The notes under the pieces were generated by a model. That model was not told the origin of the DNA. It searched no databases and was given only the letters and a program-made list of their open reading frames with translations. A program made the translations under genes and the position numbers. A stretch of DNA of 64,000 nt. Origin: an uncultured Phascolarctobacterium sp. GTDB lineage: Bacteria; Bacillota; Negativicutes; Acidaminococcales; Acidaminococcaceae. Positions within the stretch are counted from its first letter, which is position 1. Every line of letters starts with the position of its first letter. Positions 32,809 through 41,165 of this stretch are shown one piece after another. Location of the stretch: assembly GCA_905200645.1 (NCBI GenBank), contig CAJKLD010000001.1:1-64000 (forward strand). The letters are read 5' to 3'.

Positions 32809-33774
32809 ATGAACAAAAAATTCATTGCCTTAGGCTTAAGTGTGTTGACAGCACTAACTTTACTCACCGGATGCGGTGGGGAAAAAAAAGAAACAGCAAA
32901 GCCGTCTGTCAAAGAATTAAAGGTGACCTATGTTAAATCGCCTTTAAACATCCCCAGTATTGTTGATAAGCATAATCAGACACTTGTCAAAGAGTTTGGC
33001 AAGGACAAAATTACCGTGGTATTTCCGGAGATAAATTCCGGAGCCAAGCAGACGGAGGCGCTGGCCAGCGGCAGTCTTGATGTGTGCAGCGCCTTAGGCG
33101 GCACCAGCGCAATTTTGGCGGCTTCCAACGGCGTGGACGTAAAAATTGTCGGTATGTACAGCCGCGCTCCCAAGGCGTTTAATATTATGGTTAAGGACCC
33201 TGCCATTAAAACGGCAGCAGATTTAAAGGGCAAAAAGGTAGCGGGCCCCAAGGGAACTATTTTGCACCAAATTTTGGTAACGGCGCTGGATAAGGCTCAT
33301 TTGCAGCCTGACGCTGTAGAATTTGTTTCATTGGGCATTCCTGCCAGCGTCAATGCGCTGATGAGCGGCGAGGTGGACGCGGCTTTGGTAGCTGGTTCCG
33401 ACGTACTGCGGGCGCAAAAGGCCGGCGCACGAGTGCTGACCAACGGCGAAGGCCTTGTGGACGCAACCATTGTAATTGGCGTCAGCGGTAAATTTTTGCG
33501 GGAGCATCCTGAAATTGTCAAAAAATATCTTGCAGTGCATCAGCAGAATATTGATTTTATGAACAAAGAGCCGGACAAGGCCTTTGCTTTTACTGCTCAA
33601 GAAACCGGACTTAGCCTGGAAGAGGTTAAGCTGATGGCTCCTTGGTACGATTTTTCTACTAAAATTACCGAAGCCAATATTAAGGATTTAGAAGCTACCC
33701 AGAATTTTCTGCTCAAGCTGGGTATGCAGAAAAATAAAATTGACATTAAAAACCTCTTAGCAGAAGTTAAATAA
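32809..33774 (+). CDS. ABC importer substrate-binding lipoprotein (SsuA/TauA-like)
   Basis: 321-residue binding protein with a lipobox (LLTGC) after an N-terminal hydrophobic helix, so lipid-anchored in the envelope. The body resembles NMT1/SsuA-like proteins (TEALASGSLDVCSALGG, DLKGKKVAGPKGT, MSGEVDAALVAGSD). I chose the ATG at 32809 behind AAAGGAG. A 162-base gap after the ATPase contains a small hairpin (AAGCTG/CAGCTT near 32740) but no clear terminator, so the gene may be both co-transcribed and internally boosted. Ligand unknown. Confidence 0.85.
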   Translation: MNKKFIALGLSVLTALTLLTGCGGEKKETAKPSVKELKVTYVKSPLNIPSIVDKHNQTLVKEFGKDKITVVFPEINSGAKQTEALASGSLDVCSALGGTSAILAASNGVDVKIVGMYSRAPKAFNIMVKDPAIKTAADLKGKKVAGPKGTILHQILVTALDKAHLQPDAVEFVSLGIPASVNALMSGEVDAALVAGSDVLRAQKAGARVLTNGEGLVDATIVIGVSGKFLREHPEIVKKYLAVHQQNIDFMNKEPDKAFAFTAQETGLSLEEVKLMAPWYDFSTKITEANIKDLEATQNFLLKLGMQKNKIDIKNLLAEVK

Positions 33775-33780
33775 TTTTTG

Positions 33781-33807
33781 GGGCCTGCATTTTGCAGGCC
33801 TTGTTTT
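33781..33807 (+). terminator. Terminator of the ABC importer operon
   Basis: GGCCTGCA/TGCAGGCC stem with a TTT loop, ending in TTGTTTT, seven bases after the stop. Confidence 0.8.
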
Positions 33808-33816
33808 GCACTTTTT

Positions 33817-33891
33817 AGGAGTATAAATTACCGTTTATGAGAGTGAATAATGCAAGTGTTCACGACAAAACAAGCGGTAATTTATACCTCT
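33817..33891 (+). repeat. Inverted repeat upstream of the ABC-F gene
   Basis: GTATAAATTACCG (33821-33833) pairs perfectly with CGGTAATTTATAC (33875-33887), enclosing 41 bases that include a smaller GTGAA/TTCAC repeat. It lies 34 bases before the ABC-F ATG. There is no T run, so it is not a terminator; it may be a leader element or an operator. Confidence 0.6.
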
Positions 33892-33924
33892 AAGATTAAC
33901 TGAAAAAATTAAGGAGCAAAGAAA

Positions 33925-35838
33925 ATGATTTTAAGTGCAGAAAATTTATCATATAGCTACGGCGCGCGCACTCTGTTTGCAAATGTGAGCTTTAATGTGG
34001 AAGAAGGAGACAAATACGGCATTATCGGCGTTAACGGCACGGGCAAAAGCACGCTGCTGCGCATGATTGCCGCTCATGAGGCAGGAGAAGGCGGCAAGCT
34101 GGAAATTCCGGGAAATATCGTTATGGAATATCTGCCGCAAAATCCTGATTATGACGCGGAAGCTACGGTGCTGGAGCAAATTTTCAGCCGCGCTTCGCCT
34201 TTGATGCTATTGCTGCGTCGGTACGAGCTGGCGGTGGAAAAGGCTGCGGAACAGCCTGAAAATATTCAGCTGCAAAAGCAGCTTTTGGATTTGCAGCAGC
34301 AAATGGACGAGCAATTTGCCTGGCATCTGGAAAGCGAAGCCAAAGCGGTTTTGACGCAGCTGGGAATCACCAAGTTACAGCAAAAAATGGGCGAATTAAG
34401 CGGCGGACAGCGCAAACGCGTAGCGTTGGCCGGCGTTTTGGTGCGCCCTTCCGATTTATTGATTTTGGACGAGCCTACCAACCACATGGATAATGCTACC
34501 GTTGCCTGGCTGGAGCAGCAGCTTTTAAAGCGCAAGGGAGCACTGCTGATGGTTACCCATGACCGTTATTTTTTTGATAGAGTTGTCAATCGCACGCTGG
34601 AAATTGACGGCGGCAGGGGTTACGTTTATGCGGGCAATTACAGCTTGTTTTTGCAGAAACGCGAAGAACGGCGCATTGCCGAAGCCGGCGCCGCACAAAA
34701 GCTGCGCAATATTTACCGGCGCGAGCTGGAGTGGATCAGCCGCGGCGCGGAAGCGCGTCGTACCAAGAAAAAGGATCGCGTAGAGCGTTTTGCACAAATT
34801 GAGTCTGAAGTAAAAAATGTTCAGACGGAGAAAAATTTGGAAATGTCCTCCGTCAGCAGCCGCTTGGGCAAAACCATTATCGAGCTGAAAAATATTTCTA
34901 TGCAATATGACGGCATTGATTATCTGAAAAATTTCAGCTATATTTTGCTGCGCAACGACAGAGTGGGTATTGTTGGTCCTAACGGCGCAGGCAAATCCAC
35001 GCTGATGGATATTATTGCCGGCTGCTGTCAGCCCACGGGCGGCACGCTGACTATCGGGCAAACCGTGCGCATAGGCTATTTTGCCCAGCACAGCGAATTT
35101 CCCGACAGCAATATGCGCGTGCTGGAATATATCAAAGAGGTCAATAATTATATTGAGACTGCGGACGGTCAGCGTATCAGCGCGGCGCAGATGCTGGAAC
35201 GCTTTTTGTTTCCGCCGGAGCTGCAATGGGTGCCGGTGAATAAATTGAGCGGTGGCGAGCAGCGACGTCTTTATCTTTTGCGCGTGCTTATGACGGCGCC
35301 CAACGTGCTGCTGCTGGACGAGCCCACCAACGATTTGGATATTCCCACCTTGTCTGTTTTGGAGGATTATTTGGACAGCTTTGCGGGAGCTGTAATTGCT
35401 GTATCCCATGACCGTTATTTTTTGGATCGCTTTGCGCAGAAAATTTTCGCTTTGGAAGCTGACGGACATGTGCAGCCGTATATTGGCGGCTATACGGATT
35501 ATGAAGAAGCGCTGCGCCTGAAAAATCAGGAAGCAGCTATCAATACAAAAGATAAGCCAATCGCAAAAAGTGCGGCAGACGCTGTGCAGACCAAATGCGT
35601 AGCGCAGGAAGAAGCTGCCAAAAAGAAGCTGACATATGCCGAACGGCTGGAACTGCAAAAATTAGAGCAGGAAATGGCGCGCAGCGAGGCCGAGCTGAAA
35701 ATGCTGGCGCTGGAAATGAACAGCTGCGGCAGCAACTACGGTAAATTGGCGGAGCTTACTAAGCAGCAGGAGCAGGCACAGGCTCAATTAGACGCTATGG
35801 AGGAGCGCTGGCTGTGTCTTTCTGAATTTGCGGAGTAG
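33925..35838 (+). CDS. ABC-F family ATPase, Uup-like
   Basis: 637 aa with two ATPase domains and no membrane part: Walker A GVNGTGKST and GPNGAGKST, signatures LSGGQRKRV and LSGGEQRRL, Walker B LLILDEPTNH and LLLDEPTND. A C-terminal coiled coil (YAERLELQKLEQEMARSEAE, last 75 residues) points to the Uup branch. ABC-F proteins act on the ribosome in the cytoplasm; antibiotic protection is possible but not shown. AAGGAG precedes the ATG. A MATE exporter follows 28 bases later. Confidence 0.88.
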   Translation: MILSAENLSYSYGARTLFANVSFNVEEGDKYGIIGVNGTGKSTLLRMIAAHEAGEGGKLEIPGNIVMEYLPQNPDYDAEATVLEQIFSRASPLMLLLRRYELAVEKAAEQPENIQLQKQLLDLQQQMDEQFAWHLESEAKAVLTQLGITKLQQKMGELSGGQRKRVALAGVLVRPSDLLILDEPTNHMDNATVAWLEQQLLKRKGALLMVTHDRYFFDRVVNRTLEIDGGRGYVYAGNYSLFLQKREERRIAEAGAAQKLRNIYRRELEWISRGAEARRTKKKDRVERFAQIESEVKNVQTEKNLEMSSVSSRLGKTIIELKNISMQYDGIDYLKNFSYILLRNDRVGIVGPNGAGKSTLMDIIAGCCQPTGGTLTIGQTVRIGYFAQHSEFPDSNMRVLEYIKEVNNYIETADGQRISAAQMLERFLFPPELQWVPVNKLSGGEQRRLYLLRVLMTAPNVLLLDEPTNDLDIPTLSVLEDYLDSFAGAVIAVSHDRYFLDRFAQKIFALEADGHVQPYIGGYTDYEEALRLKNQEAAINTKDKPIAKSAADAVQTKCVAQEEAAKKKLTYAERLELQKLEQEMARSEAELKMLALEMNSCGSNYGKLAELTKQQEQAQAQLDAMEERWLCLSEFAE

Positions 35839-35865
35839 GCATTTAGAAATTAGGGAGATTAAATA

Positions 35866-37224
35866 ATGAAGGTTTTTCAATTACAGTACCGCGATAAGCT
35901 GAAACGTTTGTTGAGCTTTATGGTACCGATTATTTGTACGCAGATGGCGATTATGGGCATGAATTTTTTTGACGCCAGTATGTCCGGTCAGGCGGGCGAC
36001 GTTGATTTGGCGGGCGCGGCCATTGGCGGTAATATTTGGATGCCCATACAGACCGGCATTGGCGGCATTTTGATGGCGGCCATGCCTTTGATAGCCAATT
36101 TTTTAGGCGCAGGCGAAAAAAATAAAATTACCACAGTTGTGGGTCACGGTATTTTTTTGGCATTGTGTTTTGGCTTGGCCATTTTAGGCGCAGGCGCGGC
36201 TTTTTTACCGAGCTTTTTGCAGAATATGGGCTTGGCGCCGGAGGTTTATCACGTTGCCTTGTGGTATTTGGCAGGCTTAGGCTTGGGCGTGCTGCCCTTT
36301 TTTACGATTATACCCTTGCGCTGCTTGGTAGATACCCTAGGCTTTACGCGGCTCACTATGAAAATTTATCTTTTGGCGCTGCCTATTAACGCGGTGCTGA
36401 ATTATATTTTGATTTTTGGCAAATTAGGCTTGCCGCGTTTGGGCGGCATTGGCGCAGGCGTAGCCTCAGGCTTGACCTACTGGCTGCTGCTGGCGATTTT
36501 CGCCGCAGTTATTTTGCGCTTGGATCCCTTTCGGCAATATCATGTGTTTCGCCCCGTGCGTCCGGCTGCCAGCTGGCTCAAGGAATATCTGCGTATCGGC
36601 GTGCCCATGGGCGTCTCTATTTTTATGGAAACCAGTATTTTTGGCGTAGTGGCGTTGTTTATCGCTAAATTTGGCACGGAGACCATTGCTGCCCATCAGG
36701 CGGCGTTGAATTTTTCCTCGTTGATTTATATGCTTCCATTAAGTTTTTCTTTAGCGTTGACCATTGTAGTGGGCATAGAATATGGCGCGCAAAATTATCA
36801 GGGAGCCAAAGATTATGTAACGCTGGGCTTGCAGGCTAGTCTTTGCATAGCTGGGTTTTATATGCTGGCGGAATATTTTGCCAGAGAGTATATTGCGCTT
36901 ATATACACTAGCAATCCGGAGGTAGTGGCTTTAGTCAAAATGTTTTTGCTTTACGCCATTGGCTGGCAGGCCGGAGATGCTGTTGCTGCGCCCATACAGG
37001 GAATTTTGCGCGGCTATAAGGATGTTAATGCTACCTTTTGGGCGAGCATGCTGGCTTATTGGGGCATTTGTCTGCCCTTGGGTTTATTTTTGGATTATAA
37101 AATGGGACACGGCGCTTTTGCTTATTGGCAGAGCTTAGACTTTGGGGTTATCAGCAGCGCCTGTCTGTTGAGCATGCGCCTTGTGTGGCTACAAAGAAAA
37201 TTTAGTAAAACAGCAGAACAATAA
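35866..37224 (+). CDS. MATE family efflux transporter
   Basis: 452 aa, about 12 hydrophobic helices in two related halves. Family features: MNFFDASMSGQAGDVDLAG in helix 1-2 and the matching second-half FGTETIAAHQAALNFSSLIYMLPLSFSLALTIVVG. It exports cationic drugs or metabolites in exchange for Na+ or H+. GGGAGATT precedes the ATG. It is probably co-transcribed with the ABC-F gene, a pairing that could relate to antibiotic tolerance (inference). Confidence 0.9.
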   Translation: MKVFQLQYRDKLKRLLSFMVPIICTQMAIMGMNFFDASMSGQAGDVDLAGAAIGGNIWMPIQTGIGGILMAAMPLIANFLGAGEKNKITTVVGHGIFLALCFGLAILGAGAAFLPSFLQNMGLAPEVYHVALWYLAGLGLGVLPFFTIIPLRCLVDTLGFTRLTMKIYLLALPINAVLNYILIFGKLGLPRLGGIGAGVASGLTYWLLLAIFAAVILRLDPFRQYHVFRPVRPAASWLKEYLRIGVPMGVSIFMETSIFGVVALFIAKFGTETIAAHQAALNFSSLIYMLPLSFSLALTIVVGIEYGAQNYQGAKDYVTLGLQASLCIAGFYMLAEYFAREYIALIYTSNPEVVALVKMFLLYAIGWQAGDAVAAPIQGILRGYKDVNATFWASMLAYWGICLPLGLFLDYKMGHGAFAYWQSLDFGVISSACLLSMRLVWLQRKFSKTAEQ

Positions 37225-37263
37225 AAAAGCAAGGACGCGAAAAACGTCCTTGCTTAAATTTTT
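37224..37263. terminator. Bidirectional terminator between convergent genes
   Basis: AGCAAGGACG pairs with CGTCCTTGCT with an A-rich loop; A6 precedes and a T-rich run follows, serving the MATE gene and, on the other strand, the phosphatase gene. Confidence 0.8.
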
Positions 37264-37904
37264 TACAGACCGGCTTGCTCTATGCCGCTGAACAAAAAGC
37301 CCATGTGATTGGTGGAATTGAGCAGCACTATGCGCCACACGCCGTCGTTATATTCTAAAACGTTGATGCAGGTGTTGTCCTGCTTAATCTGCCAAAAATG
37401 CTCCATGCCTAAGCCCAGCAAATCGCAGATAATCGCTTTGTTTACGGCGTCGTGAGCGGCGACCAAAATTGTTTTGCCGTCGTACTTAGCGGCGTATTCG
37501 TCAAAAGCGGCGCGCACGCGTTGGCGCACGTCCTCCAAACTTTCGCCGCCTCCGGGCATCTGCACCTTATCTGGCTGGGAGTGCCACAGAGCAAATTCCA
37601 CAGGATATTGCTTTTGAATATCCGCAGCCAAAACGCCTTCCCAACGGCCGTGGTTAATTTCTAAAAGACGGTCGTCGCTTTTAACTTCTAAACCGTGCAG
37701 CTCGGCGCAGAATTGGCAGGTTTGGTAGGAACGCCGGAGCGGACTGGAAATAGCCAAATCAAGGGGAATATTGCGCAAGCCTTCTGCCAGCAGATGCCCC
37801 TGCTGTAAGCCACGCTCACTCAGGGGTGTGTCCTCCTGACCTTGATAGCGGCCTTCAATATTCCAAGTGGTTTCGCCGTGGCGTACTAAAATAATTCTTG
37901 TCAT
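37263..37904 (-). CDS. Histidine phosphatase family protein
   Basis: 213 aa of the phosphoglycerate mutase/CobC family. The catalytic histidine lies in LVRHGETTWN at residue 8, with the second histidine in AHDAVNK and an arginine in SPLRRSYQT. Substrate is not set by sequence: a small phosphatase, alpha-ribazole phosphatase or phosphoserine phosphatase are all possible. It is downstream of serA and serC on the same strand, which makes a phosphoserine phosphatase role (the missing SerB step) attractive, but this is inference. The ribosome site is weak. Confidence 0.8.
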   Translation of the reverse strand: MTRIILVRHGETTWNIEGRYQGQEDTPLSERGLQQGHLLAEGLRNIPLDLAISSPLRRSYQTCQFCAELHGLEVKSDDRLLEINHGRWEGVLAADIQKQYPVEFALWHSQPDKVQMPGGGESLEDVRQRVRAAFDEYAAKYDGKTILVAAHDAVNKAIICDLLGLGMEHFWQIKQDNTCINVLEYNDGVWRIVLLNSTNHMGFLFSGIEQAGL

Positions 37905-37954
37905 AGTGTATTTTCAGCAGAAAATTTTTCTGCTGCCTTTCTTTAGAATTTTTA

Positions 37955-39541
37955 TCAGCCTTCGCAGTTAATCAGCTTCACATCCAAAATACCGTCTACA
38001 CCGCGCAACTGCAGCATAATATCGCTGGGAATATCGTCGCCAACGGCGATAGCCATAATATTGGTGTCGGATTTCGGCGTGCTGCCAACCTGCATGCTGT
38101 TGATGTTGATGCCGGCTTTACCCAAAATAGTTGCCATTTGACCAATCATGTTAGGTCTGTTGATATGCGGTGCCAGCAGCAGATAACCTTCGGGTTTGAA
38201 ATCGATATAGTATTGGTCAATCTGCACAATTTTGGGAGTTTTGCCGTCGAACAAGGTGCCTTCGATTTTGTGAGTGCTCTTAGCAGTATTGATACGCACG
38301 TTAATGGCGGTGGAGAAAAAACCAGGCTTGTTGGCTTTGACTTCTTTTACGGCAATGTTGCGTTTTTTAGCAATACCGGGCGCGTTAACAAAGTTTACGC
38401 TTTCTTGCAGAATAGGATTTAAAAGTCCTTTGAGGAAAGCAGTGGTCAGCGCAGAGGTTTCTGTTTCGGCCAAAGCGCCGGTGTATTCAACCTCGACGCT
38501 GGTAATAGGTCCGTCTGCCAAATAGATACCTACGGTACCCATGCGTTCGGCTAAGCCAAAATAAGGCTTGATAACCTGCGCAACACTTTTGGGAATGGGA
38601 GCCATATTTACGGCGGTCATAACAGGACGACCCTCCAGTGCGTCGATAACGCCGTAGGCTACGTCCACTGCTACGCCGATTTGCGCTTCTTCTGTGGACG
38701 CGCCAAGATGCGGAGTTTGTACTACGTTGAACAAACCAAGGAAGGGATTATTTTCTTTGGTCAAAGGTTCGTTAGGATATACATCGATAGCGGCGCCGGC
38801 AATTTTGCCGGATTTTACGCCTGCTGCGATAGCCTCAGGATCCATGCAGCCGCCGCGGGCGCAGTTGACGATACGCACGCCGTCCTTCATTTTGGCAATG
38901 GCTTCGGCGTTGAGCATTTTTTCTGTTTCTTTGGTCAAAGGTGTGTGAATGGTAATGTAATCGGATTTTTGCAGCAGAGTGTCAAAATCTACCAGCTCTA
39001 CGCCAATTTGGTGCGCACGTTCTTCGGTGATGTAAGGGTCGTAGCCGATAGTGGTCATTTCCATACCCTGCATACGTTTGGCTACGCGGCTGCCGATGCG
39101 TCCTACGCCGATAATACCTAAGGTTCTTCCTTGAACCTGAATGCCGGTAAAGGATTTGCGATCCCATTTGCCTTCTTGAATGGATTGGTGAGCTTGCGGA
39201 ATGTGGCGGGTCATAGCCATGAGCATGGCGATAGTGTGTTCGGTCGCAGCCATAGTGTTGCCCTCGGGAGTGTTCAAAACTACAATGCCTTTAGCAGTAG
39301 CGGCAGGAATATCGATATTATCTACGCCTACGCCTGCGCGGCCGATAACCTTTAAACGAGTAGAAGCGTTAATAACCTCCTTAGTAACTTTAGTTAAGGA
39401 GCGGGTTACCAAAGCGTCATAATTATTGATTACTTTAATCAGTTCCTCCGGCGTCATGTTAGGCATAACGTCTACATCAAAATGGTCGCGTAGCAAAGCT
39501 ACGCCTTTTTCACTAATATCGTTGCTGACAAAAACTTTCAT
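37955..39541 (-). CDS. serA: D-3-phosphoglycerate dehydrogenase
   Basis: First step of serine synthesis: oxidises 3-phosphoglycerate with NAD+. The N-terminal 2-hydroxyacid dehydrogenase domains carry GVGRIGSRVAKRM (NAD site), NCARGGCMDPEAI and the PHLGAST catalytic histidine. An intervening (ASB) domain follows, and the C-terminal ACT domain (residues about 455-528) suggests serine control. 528 aa is the long form. It lies 15 bases after serC and shares its T-box-controlled transcript. AGGAGG precedes the ATG. Confidence 0.95.
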   Translation of the reverse strand: MKVFVSNDISEKGVALLRDHFDVDVMPNMTPEELIKVINNYDALVTRSLTKVTKEVINASTRLKVIGRAGVGVDNIDIPAATAKGIVVLNTPEGNTMAATEHTIAMLMAMTRHIPQAHQSIQEGKWDRKSFTGIQVQGRTLGIIGVGRIGSRVAKRMQGMEMTTIGYDPYITEERAHQIGVELVDFDTLLQKSDYITIHTPLTKETEKMLNAEAIAKMKDGVRIVNCARGGCMDPEAIAAGVKSGKIAGAAIDVYPNEPLTKENNPFLGLFNVVQTPHLGASTEEAQIGVAVDVAYGVIDALEGRPVMTAVNMAPIPKSVAQVIKPYFGLAERMGTVGIYLADGPITSVEVEYTGALAETETSALTTAFLKGLLNPILQESVNFVNAPGIAKKRNIAVKEVKANKPGFFSTAINVRINTAKSTHKIEGTLFDGKTPKIVQIDQYYIDFKPEGYLLLAPHINRPNMIGQMATILGKAGININSMQVGSTPKSDTNIMAIAVGDDIPSDIMLQLRGVDGILDVKLINCEG

Positions 39542-39556
39542 TTTATTTCCTCCTTA

Positions 39557-40630
39557 TTATTCATGCTCTTTTTGATATTGCTTCATAAAATCTGCTAAAG
39601 CTACGCAGGCTTCCATGGGTACGGCGTTATAAGCGCTGGCACGGCAGCCGCCAACCAGACGGTGACCGCCAATACCTACAAAGCCTGCAGCTTTACCTTG
39701 CGCTACAAAATCCTTTTCCATTTCCGGTGTTGCTAAATTAAAGGTGATATTCATTAGGCTGCGCGCGCTTTTTTCGGCGTGGCCTTTATAAAAACCGTTG
39801 CTGTTGTCAATAACGTCGTAAATAACTTTGGCTTTAGCAGCGTTGTTTTTAGCGATTGCCTCTACGCCGCCTTGCTTTTTAATCCAGTGGAGAGTTTTGT
39901 TAATCATATAGATAGCAAAAACAGGCGGAGTGTTGTATAAGGAATCATTTTCGGCGAAGGTGGCATATTTCAGCATGGTAGGCAGCTCGGTACGCGCCGT
40001 TGCCAAAAAGCTTTTTTTGGCAATGACGATAACTACTCCTGCGGGACCAAGATTTTTTTGCGCTCCGGCATAAATTAAATCAAAATCTGCTACGTTGACC
40101 TTGCGGGAAAGAATATCGCTGGACATATCGCAGATTACAGGCACGGCAAATTTTGGAAAGCTTTGATATTCGGTGCCGTAAATAGTGTTGTTGGCTGTGA
40201 TATGCACGTAAGATGTTTCGGGTTTAATAGTAAATTCTTGCGGAATGTAGCTGTGATTTTTGTCGGCGCTGGAGGCTGCTTCGTAGGTCTCGCCAAAAAA
40301 TTTTGCTTCGGCCATAGCTTTTTTGGCCCAAACGCCTGTGTTGACATAAGCGGCGTATTTTTTGGTGTGGAAGTTGGCGGCCGTCATTAAAAATTGCGTG
40401 CTGCCGCCGCCTTGAATAAACATAATCTCGTAATCGTCGGGAATTTCCATAAGTTCTTTCAGCAGCGCTTTCGTTTCTGCGTGCATAGCTGCATAATCAG
40501 CGCTGCGGTGGCTTATTTCGATAATGCTCATGCCAGTGTCGGCATAATTTAAAAATTCTGCCTGCGCTTCCTGCAATATCTCTAAAGGCATAGCCGAAGG
40601 ACCGGCGTTGAAGTTGTAAGCTCTTTTCAT
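39557..40630 (-). CDS. serC: Phosphoserine aminotransferase
   Basis: PLP enzyme converting 3-phosphohydroxypyruvate and glutamate to phosphoserine. Signature start AYNFNAGPSAMP, PLP lysine in YAGAQKNLGPAG, and a C-terminal GHRLVGGCRASAYNA. 357 aa from the ATG at 40630, behind AAAGGA; a longer reading frame upstream runs through the T-box and is not coding. Neighbours are serA and a phosphatase, giving an almost complete serine operon. Confidence 0.94.
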   Translation of the reverse strand: MKRAYNFNAGPSAMPLEILQEAQAEFLNYADTGMSIIEISHRSADYAAMHAETKALLKELMEIPDDYEIMFIQGGGSTQFLMTAANFHTKKYAAYVNTGVWAKKAMAEAKFFGETYEAASSADKNHSYIPQEFTIKPETSYVHITANNTIYGTEYQSFPKFAVPVICDMSSDILSRKVNVADFDLIYAGAQKNLGPAGVVIVIAKKSFLATARTELPTMLKYATFAENDSLYNTPPVFAIYMINKTLHWIKKQGGVEAIAKNNAAKAKVIYDVIDNSNGFYKGHAEKSARSLMNITFNLATPEMEKDFVAQGKAAGFVGIGGHRLVGGCRASAYNAVPMEACVALADFMKQYQKEHE

Positions 40631-40639
40631 AATTATTTT

Positions 40640-40965
40640 TTCCTTTCGAAATTTTCTGCTAAAAAATAAGGATGGCATCCCGGTTTTGGGACGAGCCATC
40701 CATTCTCGCGGTACCACCCAAATTGCCTCAGGCTTGAAGCGGTAAATAAAAAAGCTCCCATCCCACATGGGACGAGAACTGCTCGCGGTGCCACCCAATT
40801 TGCCAAAGGCCAACTTTTTTCGCTGTATCGGGCGAACCCGTCGGATTCTTCATTCGCCGCTCCGGAGCGGAACAACCGTGCTTTGCTGCTGCCTTGCATC
40901 AACCGGCAGCTTTCTAAAAGCTTGGCGCGCTGCTTCTCTTTCATTGCGTTGCAATATTGATATTA
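40640..40965 (-). promoter_or_regulatory. T-box leader of serC with duplicated antiterminator/terminator
   Basis: Read on the - strand, a stem I region (about 40800-40950) is followed by two T-box sequences: GGGTGGCACCGCG (about 40786-40798) and GGGTGGTACCGCG (about 40706-40720). Each is followed by a terminator, ending in T runs at about 40748 and 40663. Only 55 bases separate the modules, too short for a second stem I, so one specifier feeds two antiterminator/terminator units. A candidate serine codon TCC lies at 40843-40845 within GAATCCGAC. Uncharged serine tRNA would raise serC-serA expression. Confidence 0.85.
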
Positions 40966-40971
40966 AAGTGA

Positions 40972-40999
40972 ATTATAGCACGTTTGTAAAACCAGTCAA
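40972..40999 (-). promoter_or_regulatory. Promoter of the serC T-box transcript
   Basis: On the - strand TTGACT (40999-40994), 16 bp, then TATAAT (40977-40972), giving a start near 40965, at the 5' end of the T-box. Confidence 0.7.
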
Positions 41000-41165
41000 G
41001 AAATTTTGCTGAAAAAGTTTATGTATACTGTATTTTTAACTTTTTTGTATTAAAATTTACATGAATAATATTTTTCAGATTTTTCTTGCTATGTTTTAGG
41101 TTTATTGTTAAGATATAAGCAGTAGATTTTGCGTAGCAAATATTAAAGAGTAGGATGGTTTTGAC

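Noticed and set aside
40640..40820. Two complete, independent T-box riboswitches
   Set aside because: The gap between the two T-box elements is about 55 bases, too short for a second stem I with specifier.
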